A stretch of DNA of 64,000 bases from an uncultured Prevotella sp. (GCA_902497035.1 CABVDL010000002.1:1-64000); one strand, 5' to 3'; positions 44,746 through 53,180 are shown, counted from the stretch's first letter. A program made the numbers and translations. Notes: generated from the sequence alone by a model not told the origin.

Positions 44746-45177
44746 ATGGACAAGAAACAAACGCAGCCTAATGAATACTGGGCATGCTTGCCATGCGGCT
44801 GTCCTCAGCGCGAGCATTGCCTGCGTGCGTGGGCCTGGGACCATCGTGACAGCAGTGAGCGATGGTTCACCGTGCTAAATCCTGAACTCACCAGGCTTGA
44901 CGGCCGTTGCCCCTATTACTGTGATGACCGGCCACAGCGCTACGCTGTTGGCTTTACCAACTTTCAGAAGCACATGTATCCTGAGCAGTACGACCAGTTC
45001 AGGACGGCCTGTATTGCACGCTTCGGCCGCAATCCCTATTTCATGCGGCGGCGTGGTGATACCCCTTTGCCTCCCTCGGAGCAAGCGTTCATACGCAGCG
45101 TGCTGAAGCAGGTAAACGCACCTAAGGACCTTGACTTCGACGGCTATGAGGAGCGCATAAACTGGAATGGCGATTGA
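44746..45177 (+). CDS. DUF6078-like Cys-rich hypothetical protein
   Basis: 143 residues, no signal peptide or membrane segment. The first 60 residues hold six cysteines in two groups: C14, C17, C19 and C25, then C55 and C59 (GRCPYYC), a spacing that could bind a metal. The rest is rich in aromatic and Arg residues (TNFQKHMYPEQYDQF, GRNPYFMRRRG). It resembles the DUF6078 family of Bacteroidales; function unknown. TACTTTTG at 44734-44741 lies only 4 bases before the ATG, too close for a normal leader. Confidence 0.75.
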   Translation: MDKKQTQPNEYWACLPCGCPQREHCLRAWAWDHRDSSERWFTVLNPELTRLDGRCPYYCDDRPQRYAVGFTNFQKHMYPEQYDQFRTACIARFGRNPYFMRRRGDTPLPPSEQAFIRSVLKQVNAPKDLDFDGYEERINWNGD

Positions 45178-45204
45178 GTCCCAGCCTTGCCTCGCCAGTA
45201 CAAA

Positions 45205-45294
45205 GGCCGGATTACTCGAGTACTTCATGTGATGTACTGCAGTAATCATGGCCGAATTACTCGAGTACTTCATGTGAAGTACTGCAGCCATTCA
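45205..45294. repeat. Two tandem 45-bp palindromic repeat units
   Basis: The unit starts GGCCGRATTACTCGAGTAC at 45205 and again at 45250, period 45. Bases 45205-45242 and 45250-45287 differ at two positions only. Within each unit a 36-base imperfect palindrome (45211-45246; 45256-45291) has arms around a central TG; the second unit contains a perfect AGTACTTCA/TGAAGTACT pair. The arms carry CTCGAG on one side and CTGCAG on the other, each a palindrome itself. The 9-base spacer is CATGGCCGA. It resembles paired REP elements. Confidence 0.75.
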
Positions 45295-45347
45295 GCAGAG
45301 AACCGTCGTCGCCAACGGTATTGTAGTGTTTGAAAGAGGTAGAAATG

Positions 45348-45370
45348 GTGGCCGGCACCAGGCCGGCCAC
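45348..45370. terminator. GC-rich hairpin between convergent genes
   Basis: GTGGCCGG (45348-45355) pairs perfectly with CCGGCCAC (45363-45370) around a 7-base loop. GTAGTG at 45323-45328 can pair instead with CACTAC at 45368-45373. It may stop transcription from both sides, though no T run follows; the sequence shares its core with the hairpin at 13896-13942. Confidence 0.5.
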
Positions 45371-45403
45371 TACACTGACACCAAGGTGTATAACCTTATT
45401 CCA

Positions 45404-46876
45404 CTATTTCACCCTCACGCGCTTGGCCTTGCTTTCATTTGACAAGCGGTCAAGGGCGGTGACGGCGTAGGTGGCGCCATTGCCGGCTACGGGCAGGCGG
45501 TAGAAAGTGTTCGGGGTGACGGTTACTATTTTCGATGCGTCGCCAAGGTTGATGCGGTCGCCTTTGTCAAAGCGGTAGACGACATACTTGACGGCGATGT
45601 CATCCCATTTCTTTCCCTTTGGGGCGGTCCAGAACAAGACGGGGCCGTCACTGGTGAGGATGATTTTTGCCTTGCATGGCTTTTTCGGTGCCTTGTGGTC
45701 GATAAACGGCATGAGCGGCTGCAGGGCTGGGTGGCGCCAGTAGTTGGTGCGCAGCACGGTGCCGTAGTTGCCAAGGTCGCGCACAGCGGCGTCACCATAC
45801 CACAGCACCGTTCCGTCAACGTTGGGCATGCTCTGGAGCAGGCGTCGTTTGGCAGGCATCTGGTTGCTGTTGGGATTGGCGGGGTCGGCGTGCTTCACCG
45901 TGTTGTCGATGCTCTCACCGATAAACAGCGGACGGTTGGCGGCGAACTTGTTCCACCATTTGATAAGCGTCGCGTAGTCGGCGGCCTTGTGGCCGATTTC
46001 CCAATAGAGCTGCGGCGCGCAATAGTCCAGCCAGCCGTTGTTTATCCAAAGCAGCACGTCAGCATAGAGGTCGTCGTAGTTTTGCAGGCCTGCCGTGGCA
46101 CTGCCGTTCTTCGGGTCGGTGCGCTGGTTGCGGTAGATGCCAAAGGGCGATATGCCCACCTTCACCCAGGGCTTGCGCGCGTGTACCGTCTCGTAGAGCT
46201 GCTTGACAAACAGGTTGACGTTGTCGCGCCGCCAGTCTCCGATGTTGCTGAAGCCGCGCGGGTCAGCCCTGAAGTAAGCCTCGTCGGGGATAGGCTGACC
46301 GTTGGGGTAGGGGTAGAAGTAGTCGTCGATGTGAAGTCCGTCCACATCATAGCGGCTCACGATGTCGTCGGCCACACGGCAGATATAGTCGCGGTTCTCC
46401 TTCAAAGCGGGGTTGAGGATGAGCTGACCTGCGTATGCGAACGTGCGCTCGGGATGCTGCACGGCGATGTGGCTGGTAGCCATCTCCCGGGTAGAGGCTA
46501 TCCGTGCGCGGTAGGGGTTGATCCACGCATGCAGCTCCATGCCGCGCTTGTGGCACTGCTCCACCATCCACTGCAGCGGGTCCCAGTAGGGACTTGGCGG
46601 CTGCCCCTGACGGCCTGTAAGGAAACGGCTCCACGGCTCGATGGTGCTGGCATACAGCGCGTCGCACTCGGGACGTACCTGGAAGATGATGGCGTTGACA
46701 CCGTCAGCCCGAAGCACGTCCAGCTGATGGGCGAGCTTCTGCTGCATCGCCTGTGTAGAGAGCCCATTGTATTGTCCGTTGATAACCTGCATCCAAGCCC
46801 CGCGGAATTCCCGCTTTTGGGCAAATGTGACGCAGGCTGCCAACAGTAGGATTGTCGTTAAAAATAATTTCTTCAT
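45404..46876 (-). CDS. Secreted GH10-like (DUF187/GHL10) glycosyl hydrolase
   Basis: 490 residues: signal peptide (MKKLFLTTILLLAACVTFAQ, cleaved after AQ or, less likely, lipidated at the LAAC Cys), then a TIM-barrel of the GHL10/DUF187 family (about 22-400) with GVNAIIFQVRPECDALY, GLHIDDYFYPYP and WVKVGISPFGIY, and a C-terminal FN3-like domain (about 400-490). These enzymes are thought to cleave polysaccharides; a related protein digests amyloid-like or peptidoglycan-linked glycans is not established. It follows the POT transporter by 15 bases and may be co-transcribed. Confidence 0.88.
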   Translation of the reverse strand: MKKLFLTTILLLAACVTFAQKREFRGAWMQVINGQYNGLSTQAMQQKLAHQLDVLRADGVNAIIFQVRPECDALYASTIEPWSRFLTGRQGQPPSPYWDPLQWMVEQCHKRGMELHAWINPYRARIASTREMATSHIAVQHPERTFAYAGQLILNPALKENRDYICRVADDIVSRYDVDGLHIDDYFYPYPNGQPIPDEAYFRADPRGFSNIGDWRRDNVNLFVKQLYETVHARKPWVKVGISPFGIYRNQRTDPKNGSATAGLQNYDDLYADVLLWINNGWLDYCAPQLYWEIGHKAADYATLIKWWNKFAANRPLFIGESIDNTVKHADPANPNSNQMPAKRRLLQSMPNVDGTVLWYGDAAVRDLGNYGTVLRTNYWRHPALQPLMPFIDHKAPKKPCKAKIILTSDGPVLFWTAPKGKKWDDIAVKYVVYRFDKGDRINLGDASKIVTVTPNTFYRLPVAGNGATYAVTALDRLSNESKAKRVRVK

Positions 46877-46891
46877 AACTTCCCGAAACGC

Positions 46892-48436
46892 TTAGCACAC
46901 TTTCTCGAGCTTCTTCATCACAGAGAAGATAAACAGGAAGCTGGCCAGACAGAGGCCGACCAGTACGCCCCATACCACGGTCAGAGGTACGTTGTCCCAC
47001 AAGTAGGCGGGAATCTGCACCAGGAAGTTGCCGATGGCGGTGGCACCGAACCAGCATCCCATCATCAGGCCCTGATATTTCTGGGGAGCCACCTTGCTGA
47101 CGAGGCTGATGCCCATGGGCGAGAGCAACAGTTCGGCAAAGGTCAGCACCAGGTAGGTAGAAATCAGCCATAGCGAGCTTACACGCTGCGGATCGTCGGC
47201 AGGATAGCTGGAGCGGTAGTTCAAACCGATGGAGGCTATGATCATGATGACGTAGCCAATGCCGGCAACGAGCATGCCGTAACCAATCTTGCGCGGCTTC
47301 GAAGGCTCCTTTTGTATGGAGGCCAGCCAGCTGAACAGTGCCATGCTGACAGGCGTGAGCATCACCACGAAGCAGGGATTGAACTGCTGGAAGAGAGGTG
47401 CTTCGACGTTGACCGTCTCGTGAGCAGAAATATTGAACTTATAGCCAAGAAAGCCGGCGCAGGCCAGAATAAGGATACCTGCGATGGTCTTGCCCAAAGA
47501 AGTCTTACTCTGGAAGAGCGCAAAGAGTGCGTAAACGGCGATGATGACTCCTAACAGATTGGTCACGTCAAACATCATGCCGGTGATGCCGGTGGCTGTG
47601 GTCTGCGTGAAGTCGCGTGCGAAATAGGTGAGGGTCAGGCCGTTCTGATGGAAGGCCATCCAGAAGAAGATAACGACGGCGAACACCAGGAACAGTGCCA
47701 CAAGGCGGCTGTGGGTGTCGGCTTTATCCTCAGGCGTCTCCACCTTCGTCTCCTTGAGCGTAGTCTCCTCAGTCTTTTCCGAGGCCGTTTCCTTCTTTTT
47801 TGCCGTATTGTCAACCTGCGCGAACGTCCAGCGGAAACCATAGTATATGGCGATGGAGACAATGAGCGAGAGACAGGCGACACCGAATGAATAGTGGTAT
47901 GCTGTCTGCTCTGAGGCTCCCAGTGCCTGCATGGCCCAGGCGTGAAGCTTGGTGGCGGCAGTCGGGGCGAAAAGGGCGCCGATGTTGATGGCCATGTAGA
48001 AGATGGAGAAGCCGGCGTCACGCTGCGAGGTGTACTCTGGGTTGTCGTAGAGCTTGCCCACCATCACCTGCAGATTGCCCTTGAAGAGCGAGGTGCCGAT
48101 GCTGATCATCAGCAGGGCAGTCGCCATGATGGCAATAGCTGCAGCTCCTGCACCTGCAGGCACTGAAAGCAGCAGATAGCCAAGGAACATCACAAGGATG
48201 CCGATGGTAACGCAGCGGCCGTAGCCAATGCGGTCGGCAACGGCACCGCCTGCGATAGGGAGGAAATAAACTAACATCAGGAATGTGGAATACACAGTTC
48301 CGGCCAACCCCGGACCCCAGCCAAAGTTTGACTGGAGGAACAAAACGAAGATGGCAAGCATCGTGTAGTAGCCAAAGCGCTCGCCGGTGTTGGCCAGCGC
48401 AAGTGCATAGAGACCTTTAGGTTGATTTTCAAACAT
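46892..48436 (-). CDS. Proton-dependent oligopeptide (POT/PTR2) transporter
   Basis: Inner-membrane symporter of di- and tripeptides, 514 residues with about 12-14 membrane helices. Family motifs: GERFGYYTMLAIFVLFLQ at the first helix (ExxER-like region), GGAVADRIGYGR between helices 2 and 3, and the FxxFYxxIN-like FSIFYMAINIGALFAP. A hydrophilic Glu/Lys/Thr-rich loop (about 218-245) separates two halves. It complements the peptidases of this region by importing short peptides. It lies 55 bases after the OM barrel gene and 15 before the GH10-like gene. Confidence 0.93.
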   Translation of the reverse strand: MFENQPKGLYALALANTGERFGYYTMLAIFVLFLQSNFGWGPGLAGTVYSTFLMLVYFLPIAGGAVADRIGYGRCVTIGILVMFLGYLLLSVPAGAGAAAIAIMATALLMISIGTSLFKGNLQVMVGKLYDNPEYTSQRDAGFSIFYMAINIGALFAPTAATKLHAWAMQALGASEQTAYHYSFGVACLSLIVSIAIYYGFRWTFAQVDNTAKKKETASEKTEETTLKETKVETPEDKADTHSRLVALFLVFAVVIFFWMAFHQNGLTLTYFARDFTQTTATGITGMMFDVTNLLGVIIAVYALFALFQSKTSLGKTIAGILILACAGFLGYKFNISAHETVNVEAPLFQQFNPCFVVMLTPVSMALFSWLASIQKEPSKPRKIGYGMLVAGIGYVIMIIASIGLNYRSSYPADDPQRVSSLWLISTYLVLTFAELLLSPMGISLVSKVAPQKYQGLMMGCWFGATAIGNFLVQIPAYLWDNVPLTVVWGVLVGLCLASFLFIFSVMKKLEKVC

Positions 48437-48491
48437 GGTTCGTTTTTTGCTTATTAATTGTGTTATTGTGATTAGCTCTTTTCAGCCGCGG

Positions 48492-49232
48492 CTATCTCGT
48501 AATGTCGAACAGATAGCCGAGCTTGATGGTGATGGTGCCGAAGTTGCTCGACGCGAAATAGTCGCGCTTTGAGTCGCCATAGATATTGCCCAGTCCGTAG
48601 TAGTAGCGGCCCTCAAGGGTGAAGCGGCCCACTTTTGGGATGGCCCATTCGATGCCCGCGCCTGCGGCGATGCCATAGTCGAGCTTGTTTTCCACTTTCA
48701 TGGTGTCCTGGGCCACGATGGTGTTGGCGCGGTCGGTCATGTTGCGGCTGCCCCAGTCAAAGTTGGTCTTCGTACTCTCGCTGAGGTAAATGCCCAACTG
48801 CGGTCCCGCGTTGACGAAGAAGTTGATGCCCTTGTTCTCACGCCCCCAGGCCAGATGGGCCAGGAAAGGTATCTGCACGTAGTTGATGGTGCGCTCGTAT
48901 TGCTCGGCCACCCCGGAGGTGGCGTTGATGACGGCATTGTTGTCCACGTCCCTGATGTCCTCTTTCCAGCCGAGCTGGCTGTAGTTTATCTCTGCCTGAA
49001 TGGAGGCGATGGTAGAGAAATACTTCTCAACGGTATATCTCAGGGTGATGCCGCCGTTGATGCCGCCCTTCATCGACTGCACCACCTTTGGCGTGAAGCG
49101 GATGGTGGTGAGGTTGTAGCCGCCGTTGACGCCGACCGACAGCGTGTTGCGGTGCTCGCCAATCTGAGCCTGAACCGTAAGCGGCAGCAGAAGCAGTACC
49201 AAGACGGCAAACTTATGTATTGGTCTTGTCAT
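48492..49232 (-). CDS. Outer-membrane beta-barrel protein (PorT-like)
   Basis: 246 residues with a signal peptide (cleavage near VQAQIG) and alternating amphipathic strands ending in an aromatic-rich last strand (IKLGYLFDITR), typical of small eight- to ten-strand outer-membrane barrels. It fits the porin-like PorT family of Bacteroidota. Substrate or role unknown; PorT itself helps a type IX secretion system, but this cannot be claimed here. It is 9 bases downstream of the LysM protein, so both are co-transcribed. Confidence 0.82.
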   Translation of the reverse strand: MTRPIHKFAVLVLLLLPLTVQAQIGEHRNTLSVGVNGGYNLTTIRFTPKVVQSMKGGINGGITLRYTVEKYFSTIASIQAEINYSQLGWKEDIRDVDNNAVINATSGVAEQYERTINYVQIPFLAHLAWGRENKGINFFVNAGPQLGIYLSESTKTNFDWGSRNMTDRANTIVAQDTMKVENKLDYGIAAGAGIEWAIPKVGRFTLEGRYYYGLGNIYGDSKRDYFASSNFGTITIKLGYLFDITR

Positions 49233-49241
49233 AATCTGATG

Positions 49242-50609
49242 TTAATAGGATAAAGCCTCGATATTGCCGTTGGGCAGGAAATGGATGAGCTGAAGATAGT
49301 CATTCTGCATGCCTGCCGTGCTGATTTGTTTGAACACTAATGGCGACTGCAGGGCACGGTAGCGGTTCTGCTCCCTGGTGCCCTTGAATGCCTTGCCGTA
49401 GCGGGCAAGTCCGCGCAGGAAGAATTGTCCCTGGTCGTAGCCGGTGATGGCAAAGCGCGGCAGGGCCTGCTGCATGGGCGTGTGGAACCACTGCTGGTAG
49501 CTCTGGCTGAGGGCGGCCGTCCTTGGATCGGACGCATTAGAATAAAAGGTGGAGGGAATGTAGGTGTCGAACCGGTGGAACCTGGCCTCGTCCAGCTGCA
49601 GGTACATCAGCCATTCGGTATAGCCGAAGAGCGTGAGGCGCAGCTCCGGATGTGCGGCCTTGAGGCTGGCGAGCTTGTTCATTACCTGTGTGAGCTCCGG
49701 CGAGCGGGCACTGTTGAGAATGACAACGTTCTGTTGGCTGGCACTGAACTGTTTGGCAAAGGCATCGTCAGAGCTCGTCACATTGGTGATGCCGTATCTG
49801 ATGTTGTTGCTTTCGAGTCGCGTGCGCAGGCCAAAGGTGAAAGTGCCTTTTTTTGAGGTCTTGTCGTTGCAGTCGACGAAAACGGGGTGTGCCTTGTGGA
49901 AAGTCTTGAGAAAGCTCTCAATGATGTTGTTGGCCAGACGGTCGTCACTTTGGTAGACCTGGAATATTTGTGGATAAAGCGAGACATCGTCACCCGAGAT
50001 GGAGAACGGGATGACCATCTTGATGTCCCTGGCCTTGCAAAATTCGGCCAGGCCATGTACCTGCTTGGAATAGAGCGGGCCGAACACCACATCGCAGCGT
50101 GCGGCGGCCAGTGCGGGCATGAACTGGGTGATGTCGCTGTCGATGCTCACGTTCCATGCGTGGACATCGACAGAAAGGCCTTCAGCCTTCAGACTGTCGC
50201 AGGCCATGAGCAGGCCGCGGTAGTACTCGGTCATGCGGCGGCCGTCGCCGTCGTTGTTGTGAAGGGGCAGCAGCACGCCCACGCTGAGGTGCCTGCCCTG
50301 CAGCGCACCCTGTGCGCCCTGTCTGGTGCCTGCCGTAGCCGCACTGGCGGCAGGTCTTGTCACCTTGGCTGTGGAGGGGTAGGGGATAAGCACGTAGTCG
50401 CCGGCCTTGAGCGAGTAGCCCTCGGCCTTCATCTCCGGGTTGGCATTGAGCAACTCGTCAATGGTGAGGTCGTATTTGTGGGCAATGCCATAAATGGTGT
50501 CCTTTTTCTTCACCTTGTATTTCTTCTGCTCGCCTGTGGCCTGTCCCCAGGCGGTGGCACAGAAGAGTGCAAGCAGTGCGATAAGTACGGTTCTAAGTGT
50601 TTTCTTCAT
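49242..50609 (-). CDS. LysM plus periplasmic-binding-fold protein
   Basis: 455 residues: signal peptide (about 1-22), one LysM domain (about 30-76; KKYKVKKKDTIYGIAHKYD, LKAGDYVLIPYP), a linker, and a type 1 periplasmic binding fold (about 105-430) as in amino-acid ABC substrate-binding proteins and LpoA. The LysM should hold it on peptidoglycan. No transporter genes are beside it, so a sensing or peptidoglycan-synthesis role, LpoA-like, is more likely than nutrient uptake; this is inference. It is the first gene of a run ending in the GH10-like hydrolase. Confidence 0.85.
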   Translation of the reverse strand: MKKTLRTVLIALLALFCATAWGQATGEQKKYKVKKKDTIYGIAHKYDLTIDELLNANPEMKAEGYSLKAGDYVLIPYPSTAKVTRPAASAATAGTRQGAQGALQGRHLSVGVLLPLHNNDGDGRRMTEYYRGLLMACDSLKAEGLSVDVHAWNVSIDSDITQFMPALAAARCDVVFGPLYSKQVHGLAEFCKARDIKMVIPFSISGDDVSLYPQIFQVYQSDDRLANNIIESFLKTFHKAHPVFVDCNDKTSKKGTFTFGLRTRLESNNIRYGITNVTSSDDAFAKQFSASQQNVVILNSARSPELTQVMNKLASLKAAHPELRLTLFGYTEWLMYLQLDEARFHRFDTYIPSTFYSNASDPRTAALSQSYQQWFHTPMQQALPRFAITGYDQGQFFLRGLARYGKAFKGTREQNRYRALQSPLVFKQISTAGMQNDYLQLIHFLPNGNIEALSY

Positions 50610-50642
50610 TATCGGTGTACACTTCAGTTGCTATTTATTTTG

Positions 50643-50685
50643 CAAACTTACACAAAAATAACGACATTTCCGTCTGTTCCTCCAA
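50643..50685 (-). promoter_or_regulatory. Candidate promoter of the LysM-barrel-POT run
   Basis: Two -7-like elements occur on the minus strand: TATTTTTG (50660-50653), with TTGG 21 bases upstream at 50685-50682, and TAAGTTTG (50650-50643), without a -33. Either would give a leader of about 30-40 bases. Confidence 0.45.
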
Positions 50686-50740
50686 AAAGGTTGCGCTGTC
50701 GGCGCAAATTCATCTTTTTTCAAAAAATCTCGCGGAGATT

Positions 50741-50771
50741 TTGGAGGAATAAAATATTATGATTAACTTTG
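50741..50771 (+). promoter_or_regulatory. Promoter of tRNA-Cys
   Basis: TTGG (50741-50744), 19 bases, TAACTTTG (50764-50771), 19 bases before the first base of the tRNA. Confidence 0.75.
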
Positions 50772-50790
50772 CAACCGCAAATAAGGACAC

Positions 50791-50861
50791 GGTGCGTTGT
50801 CCGAACGGTTAGGTACTGGTCTGCAAAACCACTCAAGGCGGTTCGACTCCGCCACGCACCT
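50791..50861 (+). tRNA. tRNA-Cys (GCA)
   Basis: 71-base cloverleaf. The acceptor stem GGTGCGT (50791-50797) pairs with ACGCACC (50854-50860). The T arm GGCGG-TTCGACT-CCGCC is perfect, and the anticodon loop CTGCAAA (50821-50827) carries GCA for cysteine. The discriminator base is T (U73), the identity base for cysteine tRNA. The anticodon stem has one C-C mismatch at its base. CCA is not encoded, as usual in Bacteroidota. Confidence 0.95.
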
Positions 50862-50863
50862 CT

Positions 50864-50904
50864 AAAGGGTTGTACAAGGGTCTGTCCCTGGTGCAGCCTT
50901 TTTT
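50864..50904 (+). terminator. Intrinsic terminator of tRNA-Cys
   Basis: AAAGG-TTGTACAAGGG (50864-50880, one bulged G) pairs with CCCTGGTGCAGCCTTT (50886-50901) with two wobbles and one mismatch, and six T follow or overlap the stem (50899-50904). Confidence 0.75.
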
Positions 50905-51002
50905 GTTACCCCTGCTTTCTTGTCAATTATTTATGGAAAACAAGGAGCATACTGATTTTTTTTGCTAACTTTGCAAGACATAGATATCAATGATTGACAA
51001 TT

Positions 51003-51929
51003 ATGCGCAAGCTGAGCAATATACTCATCCTCTTTTTGGTCTTTCTCTGCACAGTGCCGGCACTGGCGCAGATGCGGAAGAATGCTGCCTATGAGTTGTA
51101 CTTCAGCCAGTTTTCCGACTTGGCCATAGAGCAGATGAAGCGGTATCGCATTCCTGCAAGCATCACGCTGGCCCAGGGCGTGTTTGAGAGTAATGCGGGC
51201 AGGAGCCGTCTGGCCACTGTCGGCAACAACCATTTCGGCATCAAGTGCCACGGTTGGAGCGGGCGCTCCGTCTATGCCGATGACGATTACAGCAACGAGT
51301 GTTTTCGCGCCTACGACAGTGCCAAGGACAGTTACGAGGACCACAGCCGTTTCCTGAAAAACAACCAGCGCTATGCCCGTCTGTTCCAGCTCAGTACCAC
51401 CGACTACCGCGGTTGGGCCAGAGGACTAAAGGCCTGCGGCTATGCCACCAATCCCAACTATGCGCAAAAACTCATTGGCATCATAGAGCTTTACGGGCTT
51501 TATAAATATGATATGGCCAAGGGTTACGACCGCTTCATGGCTGACCGCTATGACGCGCGCAATCACAGTGCGACCCCGACAGGGTATCATGCCATTTACA
51601 AGTGCAACAAGAATTATTACATTGTGGTGAAAGCGGGCGACACGTTCAAGAACCTCTCCAAGGAAACGGGTGTGTCGGTGCGGAAACTGGCTAAATACAA
51701 CGAGCACGGCAAGCACGACCAGCTGCAGGCCGGTGAGGTCATCTATCTGATGAAGAAGCAGAAGCGTGCCAGCAAGGCGTTCAAGGGCGTGCCACATACA
51801 GTCAAACCCGGCGAGAGCATGCACTCCATCGCGCAATTGTATGGCATCAGGGTAAAGAACCTCTACAAGATGAACCACATGCAGCTCGACGACACCCTCA
51901 GTGTGGGACAGCAATTAAAAGTAAGGTGA
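51003..51929 (+). CDS. Secreted glucosaminidase with two LysM domains
   Basis: 308 residues: signal peptide (cleavage near ALAQMR), a FlgJ/LytG-type mannosyl-glycoprotein endo-beta-N-acetylglucosaminidase domain (about 35-175) with ITLAQGVFESNAGRSRLA (catalytic Glu in the ES motif) and NHFGIKCH, then two LysM domains (about 198-248 and 260-308). It should cut glycan strands of peptidoglycan during growth. The ATG at 51003 is preferred over a TTG at 50994. It starts a tight plus-strand run with the M64 peptidase. Confidence 0.93.
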   Translation: MRKLSNILILFLVFLCTVPALAQMRKNAAYELYFSQFSDLAIEQMKRYRIPASITLAQGVFESNAGRSRLATVGNNHFGIKCHGWSGRSVYADDDYSNECFRAYDSAKDSYEDHSRFLKNNQRYARLFQLSTTDYRGWARGLKACGYATNPNYAQKLIGIIELYGLYKYDMAKGYDRFMADRYDARNHSATPTGYHAIYKCNKNYYIVVKAGDTFKNLSKETGVSVRKLAKYNEHGKHDQLQAGEVIYLMKKQKRASKAFKGVPHTVKPGESMHSIAQLYGIRVKNLYKMNHMQLDDTLSVGQQLKVR

Positions 51930-51931
51930 AC

Positions 51932-53176
51932 ATGAATAGGAAGAAACTGGTTTTACTGACGGTTTTTCTCTGTATTGGCCTCTCTTTGGCGGCGCAGGAT
52001 TTCGGCCGGTGGTTTACTGACAAAACGCTGCGCATCGACTACATCTTCTCGGGCAACGCACGCGGGCAGCACATTGCCGTTGACGAGCTGCTGACCGAGC
52101 CGCGGTGGTTTGGCAAGCGGCAGCGGCTGGGTGAGGTGCCCATGGAGGGCAACGGCCAGATAACGGTGCGCGACCACCGCTCAGGACAGGTCATCTACCG
52201 CAACTCATTCTCAACGCTGTTCCAAGAGTGGCTGTCTTACCCCGAGGCCCAAACGGCAACGAAGAGTTTTGAGAATGTGTTTCTGGTCCCGATGCCGAAA
52301 GATACGGTTGATGTTACCGTCGATTTGCGCAACAGCCGCCGACAGGTGACGGCTTCGCTCACTCACATGATTGTGCCCAACGATATCCTTATCCGCCCCA
52401 TCGGCTACAGCCATGTGACCCCTTATGTCACGCTGCAAAAGGCTACCGACACCACGCGCTGCATCCGCATCGCCTACGTGGCTGAGGGCTATCGGGCCGA
52501 AGAGATGGGCACTTTCCTCGCTGACGCACGCAAGGCCATGGGTTATCTCTTCTCCTATGAGCCTTTCAAGAGCATGCGCGACCGCTTCAGCATCGTCGCA
52601 GTGGAGTCGCCCTCGGAGGAATCGGGGACAAGCTACCCGTCGAAAGGCGTGTGGAAAAGGACTGCGCTCAGTTCCCATTTCGACACTTTCTACAGCAACC
52701 GGTACCTTACAACGCTTCATCTCAAGGACTTGCACGACTGGCTTGCCGGCATCCCATACGAGCATATCATCGTCCTGGTTAATACGTCAGAATACGGAGG
52801 CGGAGGCATCCTCAACAGCTACAACCTCTCTATGACCCATCACAGGAACTTCCGGCCGGTCGTGGTGCATGAGTTTGGACACAGCTTTGCCGGACTGGCC
52901 GATGAATATGCCTACGAGGAGGAGCAGGTACCGATGTATCCCGCCGATGTCGAGCCGTGGGAGAAGAACATCACGACCAAGGTGGATTTCCACGGCAAAT
53001 GGGAAAATCTGATTGGCAAAGACCCGAAAGCCGGTTTTTATGAGGGCGCGGGCTACACGCTGAAGGGCGTATACCGGGCTTACCCGGACTGCCGCATGCG
53101 CACCAACGAGTATCCCGAGTTCTGTCCGGCGTGTCAGCAGGCCATTCGCAAGGTCATCGACTTCTATACACGTTGA
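51932..53176 (+). CDS. M64-family (IgA peptidase-like) metallopeptidase
   Basis: Secreted zinc peptidase of 414 residues: signal peptide (cleavage near SLAAQD), an N-terminal beta domain (about 25-165) and the M64 catalytic domain with HEFGHSFAGLADEY (HExxGHxxxGLxDE; two zinc His and the catalytic Glu) near residues 310-323. The family was named from an IgA-cleaving enzyme of Clostridium; Bacteroidota homologues have unknown targets. Start at ATG 51932; a GTG at 51926 overlapping the upstream TGA is also possible. Confidence 0.9.
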   Translation: MNRKKLVLLTVFLCIGLSLAAQDFGRWFTDKTLRIDYIFSGNARGQHIAVDELLTEPRWFGKRQRLGEVPMEGNGQITVRDHRSGQVIYRNSFSTLFQEWLSYPEAQTATKSFENVFLVPMPKDTVDVTVDLRNSRRQVTASLTHMIVPNDILIRPIGYSHVTPYVTLQKATDTTRCIRIAYVAEGYRAEEMGTFLADARKAMGYLFSYEPFKSMRDRFSIVAVESPSEESGTSYPSKGVWKRTALSSHFDTFYSNRYLTTLHLKDLHDWLAGIPYEHIIVLVNTSEYGGGGILNSYNLSMTHHRNFRPVVVHEFGHSFAGLADEYAYEEEQVPMYPADVEPWEKNITTKVDFHGKWENLIGKDPKAGFYEGAGYTLKGVYRAYPDCRMRTNEYPEFCPACQQAIRKVIDFYTR

Positions 53177-53180
53177 CGGC

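Larger units (their letters stand above)
45178..45403. other. Intergenic region with palindromic repeats
   Basis: 226 bases between convergent genes. It holds two tandem 45-base palindromic units (45205-45294) and a GC-rich hairpin with outer GTAGTG/CACTAC arms (45323-45373). No open frame or promoter of note is present. Confidence 0.7.
50610..51002. other. 393-base intergenic region with tRNA-Cys
   Basis: It carries a divergent promoter for the LysM gene (50643-50685, minus), the promoter, gene and terminator of tRNA-Cys (50741-50904, plus), and a possible -7 element TAACTTTG at 50966-50973 for the glucosaminidase gene. No further open frame is evident. Confidence 0.7.

Noticed and set aside
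45205..45294. Possible CRISPR array
   Set aside because: Only two units, the units are palindromic with 9-base spacers, and no cas gene is near.
45695..46849. 384-residue open frame on the plus strand
   Set aside because: Antisense shadow of the GH10-like gene; no signal peptide or conserved domain in the reverse frame.
49242..50609. Component of an amino-acid ABC transporter
   Set aside because: No permease or ATPase gene is in the neighbourhood and the LysM domain points to a wall-bound protein.
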